Of a DNA stretch of 64,000 nucleotides, positions 16,725-25,267 are shown piece by piece. Under the pieces are notes generated by a model that worked only from the letters and a program-made list of their open reading frames with translations, was not told the origin of the DNA and searched no databases. The DNA is from Flavobacterium piscisymbiosum (GTDB lineage Bacteria > Bacteroidota > Bacteroidia > Flavobacteriales > Flavobacteriaceae). The DNA is taken from assembly GCF_020905295.1 (NCBI RefSeq), contig NZ_JAJJMM010000001.1:1302001-1366000 (forward strand). Reading direction: 5' to 3'. The position numbers and the translations under genes were made by a program. Each line of letters begins with the position of its first letter. Position 1 is the stretch's first letter.

Positions 16725-17952
16725 CGTTTAATTTAAACTTTTTAACCACCAACGCAGAGTTGGTTCCTCCGAACCCGAAGGAATTGGACAAAAATATGTC
16801 AAATTTTTTGTTTAACGTAGTTTTAACTAAATTTAATTTTGATGCATCTTCGTCAGGATTGTCCAAATTGATGTTTGGAGCGATGAAATCATTCTGCATC
16901 ATTAAGATAGAATAAATTACTTCGCTGGCTCCAGCCATCCAACATTCGTGACCAGTCATTGATTTTGTAGAACTTACATACGGATTTTTCTCACCAAAAA
17001 CTTCAAAGATTGCCTTGGCTTCATTTCCGTCTCCAACCGGAGTTGAGGTCGCATGAGCATTTATATAATCAATGTCGGTTGCTTTCAGTTGGGCGTCGTC
17101 AAGCGCTCGTTGCATGGCTATAGATGGACCTTCGACATTGGGAGTCGAGATGTGTCCGCCGTTTGAGGAGAAACCATAACCCACAACTTCGGCGATAATA
17201 TTAGCGCCACGAGCTATTGCAGAATCGTAACTTTCGAGAATTAAAGTTGCACCGCCACCACTAGGAATTAATCCGTCGCGATCAGCATCAAATGGGCGGG
17301 AAGCTTTTTCAGGTTCATTTTCTCTGTTCGAAAAAACACCTAAACCATCAAAACTGCTCATCGCAAATTTGTTGATTTCCTGAGCTCCTCCGGTAATAAT
17401 AATATCCTGAAATCCGCTTTTTATTAAAAAATAAGCCAATCCAATAGAATGTGATCCACTTGCACAAGCTGCACTTATGGTAAGATTGATTCCGCGGAGT
17501 TTAAAAATCGTAGATAAATTCATCGTTACTGTAGAATTCATCGATTTAAAAATAGCTCCGGAACCTATTAAAGCAGTGTCTTTTTTCTCTCTCACAATAT
17601 CTGTAGCTTCAATAATAGCTTTTGAAACGCTATCATTTCCGTACATAATACCTACTTCGCGATTGTCAAAAAAATCATCATCAATATTGGCATTTTTCAA
17701 TGCTTCGATTGTGGCCATATAAGCATACTCGGTTTCTTCACCAATACTCATACGTTGTCTTCGGGTCAATAAGTTTTTCAGATCAGCTTTTGGAACCATT
17801 CCCGTAAGGGCAGATTGAAAACCAAATTCTTTTCTTTCAGCATCAAACTGAATACCAGATTTTCCGTTGTATAAAGATTCTTTTACTTCATCTAAAGAAG
17901 TTCCGATACAAGAATAAATTCCCATTCCAGTAATTACTACTCTCTTATTCAT
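16717..17952 (-). CDS. Beta-ketoacyl-ACP synthase, FabB/FabF-like
   Basis: This is a 411-residue full-length condensing enzyme with C163 in SAACASGSH, H300 in NAHATSTP and H335 in MTGHECWMAG. The HATSTP and GHECWMAGASE forms are those of FabB-like enzymes, which accept unsaturated chains and would suit a growing polyene. It is cotranslated with the ACP gene that follows and preceded by the ketoreductase gene 158 bp upstream. Confidence 0.9.
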   Translation of the reverse strand: MNKRVVITGMGIYSCIGTSLDEVKESLYNGKSGIQFDAERKEFGFQSALTGMVPKADLKNLLTRRQRMSIGEETEYAYMATIEALKNANIDDDFFDNREVGIMYGNDSVSKAIIEATDIVREKKDTALIGSGAIFKSMNSTVTMNLSTIFKLRGINLTISAACASGSHSIGLAYFLIKSGFQDIIITGGAQEINKFAMSSFDGLGVFSNRENEPEKASRPFDADRDGLIPSGGGATLILESYDSAIARGANIIAEVVGYGFSSNGGHISTPNVEGPSIAMQRALDDAQLKATDIDYINAHATSTPVGDGNEAKAIFEVFGEKNPYVSSTKSMTGHECWMAGASEVIYSILMMQNDFIAPNINLDNPDEDASKLNLVKTTLNKKFDIFLSNSFGFGGTNSALVVKKFKLNDE

Positions 17953-17984
17953 CGTCTTTCAAAGTGTTTTGTAATTTTTTTAAT

Positions 17985-18063
17985 CTCGCAAAGACACGAA
18001 GCCGCAAAGCTTATTCTTTTTTTTAGTTTTTAATAAAACTTTGCGACTCTGCGTCTTTGCGAG
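17985..18063. repeat. Imperfect inverted repeat between ketosynthase and fabG-like genes
   Basis: The arms at 17985-18012 and 18037-18063 share ctcgcaaagac at their outer ends and pair with a few mismatches. They are separated by an AT-rich loop. The phrase belongs to a 'cgcaaag' repeat family also seen at 15482-15527. No T-run follows on the minus strand, so it is a stem-loop spacer rather than a clear terminator. Confidence 0.5.
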
Positions 18064-18110
18064 CAATTTTTGACGTTTAAAAAAATCTCGCAAACGCGGA
18101 AGAAATATTT

Positions 18111-18842
18111 TTAAGAATATATTCCTCCGTTTATATTGATAATTTCTCCTGTAATATAGCTTGATTTTTTTGAAATCAAAAAGCTTACCAAATCTGCGAC
18201 TTCTTCGGCTTCGCCAAAACGATTTACCGGAATTAGCTTTAATAATTCTTTTTCGTCTAACTGGCTTGTCATATCGGTTCTTATAAAACCCGGAGCTACA
18301 GCATTTACAGTAATATTTCGTTTGGCCACTTCCTGCGCTAACGCTTTTGTAGCGGCAACTATTGCACCTTTTGCAGCCGAATAATTGGTTTGTCCGGCCG
18401 TTCCTTTTACGCCCGAAACCGAAACCATGTTTACAATTCGGCCATATTTATTGCGCAACATTTTTTGAATAAAAAATTGCGTTACATTAAAAAATCCGTT
18501 TACGCTTGTATTTATAACTCCGTTCCAGTCTTCGGGAGTCATCCACATAAAAAGACCATCTTTTGTAATTCCGGCGTTGTTTACAATTGCTTCTACAATT
18601 GCTTCAGGATTTGCTTCCTGCCATTGTGTTAATGTTTTTTGCACTTCTTCATAATTAGAAACGTCAAAACCTAAGATTTCTCCGCTTGCACCTAATTTTT
18701 GTATTTCCTGAAGTGTTTCTTCGGCAGCAGTTTTGTTCGAATGATAATTTATCAGGATATGATAACTAGATTCAACGGCTAATTTTTTACAAATAGCACT
18801 TCCAATTCCTCTTGAACCGCCGGTTACTAATACACATTTCAT
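18111..18842 (-). CDS. 3-oxoacyl-ACP reductase, FabG-like SDR
   Basis: This 243-residue classical short-chain dehydrogenase has the cofactor motif TGGSRGIG near residue 7, NNAG, a catalytic Ser in VSVSG and the YxxxK motif YSAAK. The PGFIRTDMT segment is typical of FabG. It would reduce 3-ketoacyl-ACP before dehydration, completing the KS-KR-DH cycle of polyene formation. It starts after a hairpin that separates it from the WG-repeat gene. Confidence 0.88.
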   Translation of the reverse strand: MKCVLVTGGSRGIGSAICKKLAVESSYHILINYHSNKTAAEETLQEIQKLGASGEILGFDVSNYEEVQKTLTQWQEANPEAIVEAIVNNAGITKDGLFMWMTPEDWNGVINTSVNGFFNVTQFFIQKMLRNKYGRIVNMVSVSGVKGTAGQTNYSAAKGAIVAATKALAQEVAKRNITVNAVAPGFIRTDMTSQLDEKELLKLIPVNRFGEAEEVADLVSFLISKKSSYITGEIININGGIYS

Positions 18843-18867
18843 ATGTAGAATTTATTTTTTTGGTCAA

Positions 18868-18903
18868 AATAGGGTATCGCTTTTTTACCCGCGATACCCT
18901 ATT
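18868..18903 (-). terminator. Hairpin between WG-repeat gene and fabG-like gene
   Basis: The perfect 13-bp arms aatagggtatcgc (18868-18880) and gcgataccctatt (18891-18903) surround a 10-nt loop. It lies 24 bp after the WG-repeat stop codon. Only a short ttttg follows on the minus strand, so it may be a partial terminator. Confidence 0.5.
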
Positions 18904-18926
18904 CGTATTTTATAGATTAATAGCTA

Positions 18927-20174
18927 TTATTTCTTCTTTTTGGCTGCAGGTTTCGCTGCCGGTTTTGTAGCAGGTTTCGTTTCTGCCTTTGCTGTTGGTT
19001 TTGTTTCTGCCTTAGGCTTTTCTCCAGCAACTTCACTTACATTGTTTCTTTCTTTTGATTTCGAAAAAAGTTCAGCGTTTTCAAACCATTGGTTGCTTAA
19101 TACAGTTCCGTCTGGTCTAAGAAATCCCCATTTACCTTCATTTTTTACTCTTGCAATACCATCAATAAATCCTTTGTCTTGTTGTACAAACAAAGCAATA
19201 ACGAAGCCATTTGCTGTAATACCGTATTGAGTTGGGATTACTAATTTTCCTGATTCATTAATAAATCCCCAGTTTTTTTCTTTTACCGGAGCCAGTCCGT
19301 TTGAGCTAAAAACTTCTGCATCGCTGTATGTTGGCGGGATAACGAATTCAGCTTTTGGGTTGATGTATCCCCATTTAGAACCGATACAAACCGGAGCCAA
19401 ATTTTTAGAGAACGCTTTTGCTTTGTCGTAAATAGGCAAAATAGTCCAGTTTCCTTTTATGTCTATAAAACCAATTTTACCGCCTTTTCGTGCATACGTT
19501 AAATCCTGAATTTCAAAATCCCAGATTTTGTCAGCGCCATCTACGGCAATAAAGTTTCCGGAACTTACAAGTCCAAAAGTTTTATCTTTTCTTGCCCAGG
19601 TTGTATTTTTAAAATAATTCCCTACTTCATCATAAAGGGGTTCTACTACTTCTTTACCAGACGTATTAATAATTCCCCATTTTTTATTGTTCTCTACTCT
19701 TGCATAACCATTTTCGAAAGATTTGATCTGGTCGTATTTTGGTTCCAGAACAACGGTCATTTTTGAATTGATTAATCCAACTTTTTTGCCTTGTCTTATA
19801 AAAGCAACGCCGTCATTAAAATCAAATAATTTTTCAGTAGGCGGAGGGGTCTGAACTTCTCCTTTTGTATTAATATAAACCCAATCCTTATCTTTTTGTA
19901 CTACTGCAATTCCGCTGTTAAATTCTTTAGTATCTTTAAAAGTAGCCGGAATTACCCATGTTCCTTTAGTATCGATGAATCCCCATTTTCCGTTATCTTC
20001 AACAGCAGCTAAACCTTCAGAAAAGCTTTTTGCCGATTTGTATTGAGGCTCAATTTTAAAGTTTCCATCTTTAGAAATGTATCCAATTTTACCGTTCTTT
20101 TTAACTAAAGCCAATTCCTGACTATTAACAAATTGAATAAATAATACGAATAAAAAAATAAGTGGTTTTTTCAT
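18927..20174 (-). CDS. WG-repeat protein, secreted, with Lys/Ala/Pro-rich tail
   Basis: The protein has 415 residues with a signal peptide at 1-18. About ten WG repeats follow, with patterns such as KWGFIDTKGTWVIPATF that recur roughly every 35-50 residues, to about residue 370. The last 35 residues are a low-complexity KAETKPTAK/KPAAK tail. WG-repeat proteins are predicted beta-propeller-like or solenoid scaffolds of unknown function. It lies in the pigment locus between the ammonia-lyase and ketoreductase genes, so an envelope-side role in pigment placement is possible but not shown. Confidence 0.85.
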   Translation of the reverse strand: MKKPLIFLFVLFIQFVNSQELALVKKNGKIGYISKDGNFKIEPQYKSAKSFSEGLAAVEDNGKWGFIDTKGTWVIPATFKDTKEFNSGIAVVQKDKDWVYINTKGEVQTPPPTEKLFDFNDGVAFIRQGKKVGLINSKMTVVLEPKYDQIKSFENGYARVENNKKWGIINTSGKEVVEPLYDEVGNYFKNTTWARKDKTFGLVSSGNFIAVDGADKIWDFEIQDLTYARKGGKIGFIDIKGNWTILPIYDKAKAFSKNLAPVCIGSKWGYINPKAEFVIPPTYSDAEVFSSNGLAPVKEKNWGFINESGKLVIPTQYGITANGFVIALFVQQDKGFIDGIARVKNEGKWGFLRPDGTVLSNQWFENAELFSKSKERNNVSEVAGEKPKAETKPTAKAETKPATKPAAKPAAKKKK

Positions 20175-20214
20175 GATTTTTTAAGGTTCAATATTAATAC
20201 TGTAAAATAAAGTT

Positions 20215-21735
20215 TTAACTGTTGATCAGGTAATCTTTTACTTTTTGAACAAAAGGGTACATGACCTGATCTTCTTTAAATGTAGGAATTATATTTCGAA
20301 TATCATCATACCATTTTTTGGTTACCGATGAAATTTGATCTTTTTGTACTAAATAATCAATTGCCTGAACGATTGTGATTAATTCGATCGCTAAAACTTC
20401 GAATGAATTTTCGATTACTTTTGAGGTAATAACCGCAGCATTCGTTCCCATACTTACAATATCCTGATTGTCGTTGTTGTTCGGGATACTATGTACGTAC
20501 ATTGGGTTAGACAACATTTGGCTTTCGGCAGTTGTTGAGGTTGCAGTAAACTGAACGCCCTGCATCCCAAAATTAAATCCTAATGTTCCTAAGTTTACGA
20601 ATGGAGGAAGAATTTCGTTGATTTTTGAATTTAATAAATAATTCAACTGACGTTCTGCCAACATCGTTAGTTTGGTAATAACAATTTTAAGTTTATCCAT
20701 TTCAAGCGAAATATAATCGCCGTGGAAATTTCCTCCGTGATAAACGTGTTTGTTTTTTACATCTATAATCGGATTGTCGTTTGCCGAGTTAAATTCGTCT
20801 TCCAGAATAGAAGCGACATTGTTTATCGTTTCTAAAACCGGTCCAAGAATTTGAGGTACGCAACGTAATGAATAATATTCCTGAACTTTTTCCTTGAAGA
20901 TCTCCTCAGTGTTTTCGCCTGAATATAAATGGTCTTCTCTTTTACGGATCAAAGTACTGTCAGAAAGATTTTGTCTCATTCTTGCTGCCACTTCCTGTTG
21001 TCCTTTATGACGTTTGGTTTGGTTTAATTCTTCAGAAAAATGATCATCATAAGCCTGAACCAATTCGTTGATGGCGCAAGAAGCTTTTAATGACCAGTCT
21101 AATAATTTATTGGCGTGGTGCACATTGACAACTCCTATTCCGGTCATTACAGATGTTCCGTTGATTAACGCAAGACCTTCTCTAATTTCTACCTGAATAG
21201 GTTTTAAACCTTCAATTTCGAAAACTTCAGGAGTTGGTCTTCTGTCTCCTTTATAAAAAACTTCGCCTTCGCCTATTAAAACTAAAGCCAAGTGTGATAA
21301 TTGTACTAAATCTCCACTCGCACCAACACCACCGTGCTCAAAAATAAGCGGCGTAATATCTCTGTTGATCAATTCTGCCATTAAGTGAATTACTGACGGA
21401 TGAACTCCGGAGTTACCTAATGATAAAGTGTTTAATCGGGCTAAAATTGCTGCTTTTGCACAAACAGGGCTCAAAGGTTTTCCTGTTCCTGAAGAGTGGC
21501 TTCTGATTAAATTGTATTGTAACTGAATTTGGTCAGATTCTTTAATACGGTATTGGGCCATTGGTCCAAAACCAGTATTTACGCCATATATTACTTTGTT
21601 CCCTGAAAATTCTTTCAGGAAATTGAAGCTTTCGTTTACTCGGTTTAAAACAGCATCGCTTATCGAAACTTTGTTATTTCCAAAAATAATGGATTCGAAT
21701 TCTGCTAAACTTAAATATTCATTAATTGTATTCAT
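20215..21735 (-). CDS. Tyrosine ammonia-lyase (flexirubin starter acid)
   Basis: This 506-residue member of the aromatic amino acid lyase family has the self-forming MIO cofactor triad A139-S140-G141 in GGVGASGDL and the catalytic Tyr50 in VIYGVNTGFGP. By recall it is highly similar along its whole length to the F. johnsoniae tyrosine ammonia-lyase, so deamination of tyrosine to 4-coumarate is favoured over histidine degradation. No hutU, hutI or hutG gene is nearby. 4-Coumarate is the expected starter of the aryl polyene. The gene leads the minus-strand run and is divergent from the halogenase-like gene. Confidence 0.9.
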   Translation of the reverse strand: MNTINEYLSLAEFESIIFGNNKVSISDAVLNRVNESFNFLKEFSGNKVIYGVNTGFGPMAQYRIKESDQIQLQYNLIRSHSSGTGKPLSPVCAKAAILARLNTLSLGNSGVHPSVIHLMAELINRDITPLIFEHGGVGASGDLVQLSHLALVLIGEGEVFYKGDRRPTPEVFEIEGLKPIQVEIREGLALINGTSVMTGIGVVNVHHANKLLDWSLKASCAINELVQAYDDHFSEELNQTKRHKGQQEVAARMRQNLSDSTLIRKREDHLYSGENTEEIFKEKVQEYYSLRCVPQILGPVLETINNVASILEDEFNSANDNPIIDVKNKHVYHGGNFHGDYISLEMDKLKIVITKLTMLAERQLNYLLNSKINEILPPFVNLGTLGFNFGMQGVQFTATSTTAESQMLSNPMYVHSIPNNNDNQDIVSMGTNAAVITSKVIENSFEVLAIELITIVQAIDYLVQKDQISSVTKKWYDDIRNIIPTFKEDQVMYPFVQKVKDYLINS

Positions 21736-21836
21736 TAAACTGGTTTTGATTGTGCTAATTTAATTTTATTTATCAAAATAAATGTAGTTATTTTGATGAT
21801 GGCAAATGTAGGCTAATAATTGATAATATTTTTAAT

Positions 21837-23087
21837 ATGATAAAGGAGTTTGTAGATGTTTTGGTGATTGGTGCGGGACCTTCTGGATGTGTGTCAGCAT
21901 CTTATCTTCATAAAAACAATGTTAAGATAAAAGTTGTTGAAAAAACAAAGTTTCCAAGACTGGTCGTTGGCGAAAGCCTTATACCGCGAGTAATGGATCA
22001 TTTTGCAGAGGCTGAACTTTTTGAAAGTCTCGATGCAATGAATTTTGAGAAAAAATTAGGTGCCCGTTTTATAAGAGGAGAAGAAATTTGTGTTTTTGAT
22101 TTCAGTAAAAAATTTGGTGAAGGCTGGGACTGGACCTGGCAAGTGCCAAGAGCTGATTTTGACAATACAATGGCGCAGGAAGTGATTAGAAAAGGGATTG
22201 ATCTGGAATTTGAAACAGAAGTTTTGGAAGTTTCTTTTGAAGGAAAAAAATCTAAAACCATCGTAAAAGATAAGGATGGAAATCTAAAAGAAATTCATGC
22301 CAATTTTATTATCGATTCCAGCGGATACGGACGCGTTCTGCCAAGACTTTTAGATCTTGATACGCCATCGCAATTAGATCCGCATTCTTCGATATTTACA
22401 CACGTAAAAGATATTAATAGAGAAGAAGGAGAAGAGGGAACTCAGATTTCATTTGATATTCTGGAAACCGAAGTTTGGCTGTGGGTAATTCCTTTCTCGA
22501 ATGGAAATACAAGTCTAGGAGTTGTTGGGCCAACGGATTTCATCAATTCATTATCTGAAAATAAAGACAATGCCGAGGCTTTGCGCAATGCAATTCAAAA
22601 ATCGGATTATTATATTAAAAGATTTAAAGGAACGGAGTTTTTATTCGAACCGGTAAAATTAGAAAATTATTCGAGAGCCGTAAAAAGAATGTACGGAGAT
22701 GGTTTTGCCTTAACAGGAAATAGTTCTGAATTCCTGGATCCTGTATTTTCATCAGGAGTTGCGTTCGCTACAGAATCAGGAATGCTGGCCGCAAAATTAT
22801 ACCTGAAAGAATCGCAGGGAATCGAAGTAGACTGGGAAGTTGAATTTACAGAATACATGAAAAAAGGGATTGCTGTTTTTACCACTTACGTGAAAGAATG
22901 GTACACCGGAAACCTTCAGACGTTATTCTTCCACCAACCGGAAAATCCGGAAGTAAAAGAAAAAATATGTTCGGTTTTAGCCGGTTATGTCTGGAACGAA
23001 GAAAATCCCTTTGTGAAGAAACATGATCACGTTATAGCCAATATGGCGTATTTATTGAATATGCAAAAAGAACAAAGCCCTGAATAA
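21837..23087 (+). CDS. FAD-dependent halogenase-like flavoprotein
   Basis: This 416-residue protein has the FAD motif VIGAGPSGCVSA near residue 10. It also has two features of flavin-dependent phenol/tryptophan halogenases: VGESLIPR followed by FEKKLGARF, where the Lys fits the halogenase active site, and WLWVIPF, matching the WxWxIP motif. Some flexirubins carry a ring chlorine, so ring halogenation is a reasonable role. Relatives without halogenase activity (oxygenases, reductases) share much of this pattern. It is the only plus-strand gene of the pigment locus that is clearly real. Confidence 0.78.
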   Translation: MIKEFVDVLVIGAGPSGCVSASYLHKNNVKIKVVEKTKFPRLVVGESLIPRVMDHFAEAELFESLDAMNFEKKLGARFIRGEEICVFDFSKKFGEGWDWTWQVPRADFDNTMAQEVIRKGIDLEFETEVLEVSFEGKKSKTIVKDKDGNLKEIHANFIIDSSGYGRVLPRLLDLDTPSQLDPHSSIFTHVKDINREEGEEGTQISFDILETEVWLWVIPFSNGNTSLGVVGPTDFINSLSENKDNAEALRNAIQKSDYYIKRFKGTEFLFEPVKLENYSRAVKRMYGDGFALTGNSSEFLDPVFSSGVAFATESGMLAAKLYLKESQGIEVDWEVEFTEYMKKGIAVFTTYVKEWYTGNLQTLFFHQPENPEVKEKICSVLAGYVWNEENPFVKKHDHVIANMAYLLNMQKEQSPE

Positions 23088-23101
23088 TCAGGGCTTTTTT
23101 T
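23074..23101 (+). terminator. Rho-independent terminator of the halogenase-like gene
   Basis: The arms aaagccctga (23074-23083) and tcagggcttt (23088-23097) flank a 4-nt loop that contains the stop codon, and a T-run follows. This is a compact intrinsic terminator overlapping the end of the coding region. Confidence 0.88.
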
Positions 23102-23440
23102 ATAAAAAATATTCCGTAGGAATATCTCGTCGGTAGAATGAGATTTGAATTGCGTTTATACGTTCCGTAGGAACGTTTGATTGATGACGCAGATGTTTAT
23201 TTCCGTAGAAACAAGTGTCCCTACAGGACACAACACGCAACAATATTCTTTTTTTTCTACCGATGAGATATTCCTACGGAATATTTTAGTTTAAATGATT
23301 TTTCGATAATTCATTCCGTTAGGAATGTTTCATTGGTAGAATGAGATTTGAATTGCGGTTATACGTTCCGGAGGAACGTTTGATTAATGGTTTAGATGTA
23401 TTGTTTTTCTAAAAATAGGTATCCCTACAGGACACGATAT
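23102..23440. repeat. Cluster of direct and inverted repeats (ttccgtaggaa family)
   Basis: There is no gene here. Two 55-bp direct repeats (23132-23186 and 23335-23389) differ at only a few positions. A 31-bp arm at 23106-23136 pairs with 23257-23287 with one mismatch. The phrase tccctacaggacac occurs twice, and its first copy forms the small palindrome gtgtcc-ctaca-ggacac. The motif gttcc(g)taggaac is itself palindromic and reappears as gttccggaggaac near 55996. This is a REP-like or nonautonomous mobile repeat. Confidence 0.75.
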
Positions 23441-23471
23441 AAAAAAAGACCATCCTTTACAGACGGTCTTT
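23441..23471 (-). terminator. Terminator of the fucose operon
   Basis: On the minus strand, aaagacc (complement of 23465-23471) and ggtcttt (complement of 23445-23451) pair and are followed by a run of seven T. It lies 21 bp after the lactonase stop codon. Confidence 0.75.
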
Positions 23472-23491
23472 AATTCTTCAAAAAATAAATA

Positions 23492-24337
23492 TTAAGTAAA
23501 AAACGATACTTCTAAATTATAAAAACTCACGGCGTTATTTCCCCAAAAAGCATCTTGATCCGTAACAGAAAAGGACGAAAAATAGTGTTCCATTAAGGCA
23601 ATTACTTCAGGATAAGTTGCAGACAATAAGCAAACGGGCCAATCGCTTCCAAACATTAAACGGTTTATCGAGAAGTTTTCGGTAATAATATCCAGCGCGG
23701 TTTTAAAATCTTCGGGTTTCCAGTTGTGCCAATGCGCCTCTGTGACTAAGCCTGAAACTTTGCAAAATACGTTTGGGTTTTTCGCAATAGCGCAAACCAT
23801 TTTTTCAAATGCAGTGAAATCACTTTTCTTAAAATCCGGTTTTGCCAGATGATCAATTACAAAACGTTGTTTTGGAAACTTGTTTATAAATTCCCCAATA
23901 AACGGCCATTGTTGGGGACCAATTAAAATATCATAAGTAAAATTATACTTTGCTAATTTGTCAATTCCGTTACAAAAGTCTGTTTGCAGCATAAATTCAG
24001 GATTTGTTTCTGCCTGAAAAATATGCCTGAATCCTTTTAGTTTTTTAAAACCTGAAAAATATTCTAATCGTTCTTCGATATTAGGATCTTTAAAATCTAC
24101 CCAGCCCACAACAGCTTTTATAAAATCATTTTCATCGGCCAATTGCAGCAGAAAATGAGTTTCATTTTCGCTTTGATCTGCCTGAACCGCAATACAACCG
24201 TCAAAGTTGTTTTGGCTCAAAAGAGGTTCCACATCCTGAGGCAGGAAATCCTTTTGGATAACCGCCATTTCCGGAGTAATCCAGGCTTCTTTTACAGGGT
24301 CATATTTCCAAAAATGCTGATGGCTGTCGATTTTCAT
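23492..24337 (-). CDS. Amidohydrolase, probable L-fuconolactonase
   Basis: This 281-residue TIM-barrel metal hydrolase of the COG3618 group has N-terminal DSHQHFW, RHIFQ, a conserved HLAKP and the C-terminal FGSDWPVC. Relatives hydrolyse L-fucono-1,5-lactone, L-rhamnono-lactone or 2-pyrone-4,6-dicarboxylate. It is the last gene of an operon with a FucP-like permease, a sugar-acid dehydratase, an SDR and an FAH hydrolase. L-Fuconolactone is therefore the best substrate guess. Confidence 0.83.
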   Translation of the reverse strand: MKIDSHQHFWKYDPVKEAWITPEMAVIQKDFLPQDVEPLLSQNNFDGCIAVQADQSENETHFLLQLADENDFIKAVVGWVDFKDPNIEERLEYFSGFKKLKGFRHIFQAETNPEFMLQTDFCNGIDKLAKYNFTYDILIGPQQWPFIGEFINKFPKQRFVIDHLAKPDFKKSDFTAFEKMVCAIAKNPNVFCKVSGLVTEAHWHNWKPEDFKTALDIITENFSINRLMFGSDWPVCLLSATYPEVIALMEHYFSSFSVTDQDAFWGNNAVSFYNLEVSFFT

Positions 24338-24368
24338 TTTTACCTATTAATTTGTAAAAAGTAATTCT

Positions 24369-25217
24369 TTAATAAGCTACGGCAACTTGTTTGCTTGTGC
24401 CTAATCCTTCAATACTTAATTCTATCACGTCTCCCGCTTTGATGTAAACAGGGTTTGGTTTTATACCCAGACCAACTCCCGGAGGCGTTCCTGTACTTAC
24501 AACATCGCCCGGTAAAAGCGTCATAAACTGACTTAAATAATGAATTAAAAACGGAATCTTAAAAATCAAATTAGAAGTATTACTGTTCTGAAATTTTTTA
24601 CCATTTACAGTAAGCCACATCGATAAATTGTTAACATCTTCAATTTCATCCGCAGTTGTCAAAATTGGTCCAAGCGGAGCAAATGTATCACATCCTTTTC
24701 CTTTTGCCCATTGTCCGCCACGCTCGATCTGAAAAGCTCTTTCGCTATAATCATTCAATAAGCAATAACCGGCAAGATAATCCAGCGCATCTTCTTCGGC
24801 AACATAACTGGCTTTTTTCCCTACCACAAAAGCAAGCTCTACTTCCCAGTCGGTTTTGTCGCTATTTTTAGGAATGATTAAGTTATCATTTGGTCCGCAT
24901 AGCGAAGTTGTTGATTTAAAGAAAATAATTGGTTCTTCCGGAATTGCGGCACCAGTTTCTTCGCAGTGATCTACATAATTCAAGCCAATACATATAATTT
25001 TTGATGGTCGCGCTACTGGCGAACCCAATCGGATATCGTTGCTTACTTCAGGAAATGAAGTGTTGTTTTTTAAGGCTTCTTGTAATTTTGCAAGACCGTC
25101 ATTTTCAAAAAAAGCTTCGTTATAATCAGTTACTATAGACGAAACATCTATTCGTTTGTCATTTATTAAGACTCCTGGTTTTTCCTGACCAGCTTCTCCA
25201 AATCGTATTAGTTTCAT
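24369..25217 (-). CDS. FAH-family hydrolase, probable 2,4-diketo-3-deoxy-L-fuconate hydrolase
   Basis: This 282-residue protein has the fumarylacetoacetase C-terminal fold: ICIGLNYVDHCEETG, EPIIFFKS, DWEVELAFVVGK (metal-binding acidic residues) and STGTPPGVG near the end. In non-phosphorylative deoxysugar pathways this family splits 2,4-diketo-3-deoxy-L-fuconate or -rhamnonate into pyruvate and L-lactate. The adjacent SDR would make that diketo substrate. It is 31 bp upstream of the lactonase gene. Ureidoglycolate lyase is an alternative name for this family, but no purine genes are near. Confidence 0.82.
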   Translation of the reverse strand: MKLIRFGEAGQEKPGVLINDKRIDVSSIVTDYNEAFFENDGLAKLQEALKNNTSFPEVSNDIRLGSPVARPSKIICIGLNYVDHCEETGAAIPEEPIIFFKSTTSLCGPNDNLIIPKNSDKTDWEVELAFVVGKKASYVAEEDALDYLAGYCLLNDYSERAFQIERGGQWAKGKGCDTFAPLGPILTTADEIEDVNNLSMWLTVNGKKFQNSNTSNLIFKIPFLIHYLSQFMTLLPGDVVSTGTPPGVGLGIKPNPVYIKAGDVIELSIEGLGTSKQVAVAY

Positions 25218-25267
25218 GTTCTCTTTTTTTAATCGTATTATATTTTTATAACTATAAAAGTCGTTTT

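Noticed and set aside
17985..18063. Intrinsic terminator between the fabG-like gene and the ketosynthase gene
   Set aside because: The stem is imperfect, the loop long, and no T-run follows on the transcribed strand. Kept as a repeat only.
18940..19230. Plus-strand frame with regular Ala/Gly/Phe/Val pattern
   Set aside because: It is the antisense reading of the low-complexity Lys/Ala/Pro tail of the WG-repeat protein.
20215..21735. Histidine ammonia-lyase of histidine degradation
   Set aside because: The MIO lyase fold is shared, but there is no hut gene nearby, the gene heads the pigment locus, and it closely resembles the known Flavobacterium tyrosine ammonia-lyase.
23102..23440. Possible CRISPR array, because of repeated 30-55 bp units
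   Set aside because: Units are only two, 203 bp apart, partly inverted and internally palindromic, with no regular spacers and no cas genes.
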